Part shown: piece after piece, positions 43,220-44,454 of the stretch
Layout of the letters: every line of letters starts with the position of its first letter
Position numbering within the stretch: position 1 is the stretch's first letter
Assembly: GCA_902536515.1 (NCBI GenBank)
Contig: CACAXU010000001.1
Span: 66,223 to 110,676 of the forward strand
Direction of reading: 5' to 3'
DNA length: 44,454 nt
Source of the DNA: an uncultured Litorivicinus sp.
GTDB taxonomy: Bacteria > Pseudomonadota > Gammaproteobacteria > Pseudomonadales > Litorivicinaceae
Translations under genes and position numbers: made by a program
The notes under the pieces: model-generated
Database searches by the model: none
Seen by the model: only the letters and a program-made list of their open reading frames with translations
What the model was told of the DNA's origin: nothing

Positions 43220-44454
43220 TTATCCAGTCAATGCCTTTAATAAGTTGCTGTAATCATCTCGAATCGCCAAATCAGTGTCACATAATTCCCTGATCTTTCT
43301 GCACGCATGCAACACCGTAGTATGATCGCGCCCTCCAAACGCCTCACCAATTTCAGGTAGCGAATGATCGGTCAGCTCCTTGCACAAAGCCATTGCAACT
43401 TGACGAGGCCTCGCCACCGAGCGGTTACGGCGTTTCGAAAGAAGATCAGAAATTTTAATCTTAAAATAATCAGCTACCATCCGTTGGATATTATCGAGAG
43501 AAATTTGACGATCATGAACCGCTATTAGATCTCTCAAAGTTTCCCTTACGAAATCAAGCGTAATCGTTTGTCCAAAAAAATGCGCATTTGCCAACACACG
43601 CTTTAATGCACCCTCAAGGTCACGGACATTACTTCGAACCTTTTGCGCAATAAAGAACGCACAATCCCGCTTCAATTCGACTCCAGCTTCCTGCGCTTTG
43701 TTGATTAAAATCGCAACACGCGTTTCAAGCTCCGGCGGCTCAAGTCTCACCGTCAACCCCCATCCGAAACGTGACTTGAGTCGATCCTCCATATTGTCAA
43801 TCTCTTTGGGGTACCGATCTGACGTCAAAATAATCTGTTGATCACCCTCGAGCAGACTATTAAAGGTATGAAAAAACTCTTCTTGAGATTTCTCCTTTCC
43901 AGCGAAAAATTGAATGTCATCAATAAGTAAAGCATCCACGTTCCGATACACTCGTTTGAAATCAGCAATTGCGTTCAACTGCAACGCTTTCACCATGTCA
44001 GCAACAAACCGTTCGGAATGGACATAAATAATTTTCGCTTTCGAATTTTGCGATCGAATCTGATTGCCAACAGCGTGCATCAAGTGGGTCTTTCCTAGCC
44101 CAGTATCCCCGTAAAGAAACAGGGGATTGTACTCAGACCCTGGTTTTTCTGAGACACGTTGTGCCGCCGCTCGAGCCAATTGATTTGACTTACCCTCAAC
44201 AAAATTACCGAACCGAAAGTCCAAATTAAGGCGATTACTGTGCTTTATTGACCCTTCAACAACCGGCGGCTCACGATCCTGCAACTGTGTGGATTTTTCT
44301 TGTGCTCTGGGATCCTGGCGTTTCTGGGCCTTAGCGACTGACATCGAATTTGAAACCGGCCTGTCACCAGCGTTCGATGAACCCACCCATACCGAGACGT
44401 GAAAAGTGCCACCCACATGCTGGGAATAGAATGACTGGATTCGATCCAGATAGC
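43220..44454 (-). CDS. dnaA: Chromosomal replication initiator DnaA, 5' end beyond the window
   Basis: Initiates replication by melting oriC. The frame runs open to the right edge, and the last residues read [22 protein letters not shown], a continuation of domain I, so the N-terminus is outside; a GTG at 44416 is not the true start. Domain III has Walker [15 protein letters not shown], Walker [26 protein letters not shown], and sensor motifs. Domain IV ends with the DNA-box signature [15 protein letters not shown]. Domain II is a short charged linker ([16 protein letters not shown]). oriC is probably upstream, to the right of the window. Confidence 0.97.
   Translation of the reverse strand, partial: YLDRIQSFYSQHVGGTFHVSVWVGSSNAGDRPVSNSMSVAKAQKRQDPRAQEKSTQLQDREPPVVEGSIKHSNRLNLDFRFGNFVEGKSNQLARAAAQRVSEKPGSEYNPLFLYGDTGLGKTHLMHAVGNQIRSQNSKAKIIYVHSERFVADMVKALQLNAIADFKRVYRNVDALLIDDIQFFAGKEKSQEEFFHTFNSLLEGDQQIILTSDRYPKEIDNMEDRLKSRFGWGLTVRLEPPELETRVAILINKAQEAGVELKRDCAFFIAQKVRSNVRDLEGALKRVLANAHFFGQTITLDFVRETLRDLIAVHDRQISLDNIQRMVADYFKIKISDLLSKRRNRSVARPRQVAMALCKELTDHSLPEIGEAFGGRDHTTVLHACRKIRELCDTDLAIRDDYSNLLKALTG

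Overview
The window is a compact, gene-dense chromosomal segment of a gammaproteobacterium, probably a free-living aquatic lineage with a reduced genome. The evidence is the enzyme set (WaaF, GmhB and an LpxL-type acyltransferase for LPS; PtsP, RppH, GlnE, cytochrome c4, DsbA, HemF) and a gene order that matches pseudomonad-like genomes block by block. Neighbourhoods that are separate in Pseudomonas are joined here: waaF-ilvE-glnE; ptsP-rppH; dsbA-cytochrome c4-engB-polA-thrB; and the origin-proximal block (aroE-hemF-tsaC, def-fmt-rsmB-trkA, glyQ-glyS-gmhB, gyrB-recF-dnaN-dnaA). I cannot place it to genus. No IS element, phage gene, CRISPR array, tRNA or rRNA was seen.

Layout. 1-4484 (minus): start of waaF, ilvE, glnE and a CYTH-domain protein. 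4518-7489 (plus): argA and ilvD. 7490-12667 (minus): overlapping cluster rppH, ptsP, a TauE/SafE remnant, lgt, thyA, folA. 12743-16083 (plus): HAD hydrolase, histone-deacetylase-like hydrolase, argD, a small exported protein of unknown function. 16122-17365 (minus): cytochrome c4 and dsbA, divergent from engB. 18067-18199: the engB/polA intergenic region, which holds a strong small-RNA candidate. 18200-20890 (minus): polA. 20959-23246 (plus): thrB and a MATE transporter. 23209-24061: yheV-like protein and gamma-carbonic anhydrase. 24058-28002 (minus): tsaC, hemF, aroE, purK, purE. 28003-28527: the only long gap; relatives usually carry a LysM-protein gene and dprA here. 28528-34140 (plus): def, fmt, rsmB, trkA, trkH. 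34137-34997 (minus): lipid A acyltransferase. 35054-38592 (plus): glyQ, glyS, gmhB. 38597-44454 (minus): dnaA (cut by the window edge), dnaN, recF, gyrB. Three parS-type palindromes lie at 37863, 38529 and 41049, consistent with a nearby replication origin.

Within operons, genes mostly abut or overlap by 1-4 bases (ATGA, GTGA, TTGA, TAATG junctions), so translational coupling is the rule. Convergent genes frequently share or abut stop codons, with no terminator visible. Most content is housekeeping: translation initiation and rRNA modification, folate/thymidylate, purine, branched-chain amino acid and arginine synthesis, PTS-Ntr signalling, K+ uptake and replication.

I found no clear new multi-gene system. 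The observations most worth following are the polA-engB small-RNA candidate with its promoter inside polA, the AUU-start candidate for argA, the in-frame TauE/SafE deletion remnant kept between coupled genes, the parS cluster embedded in coding sequence, and the unrecognised exported protein at 15574-16083.
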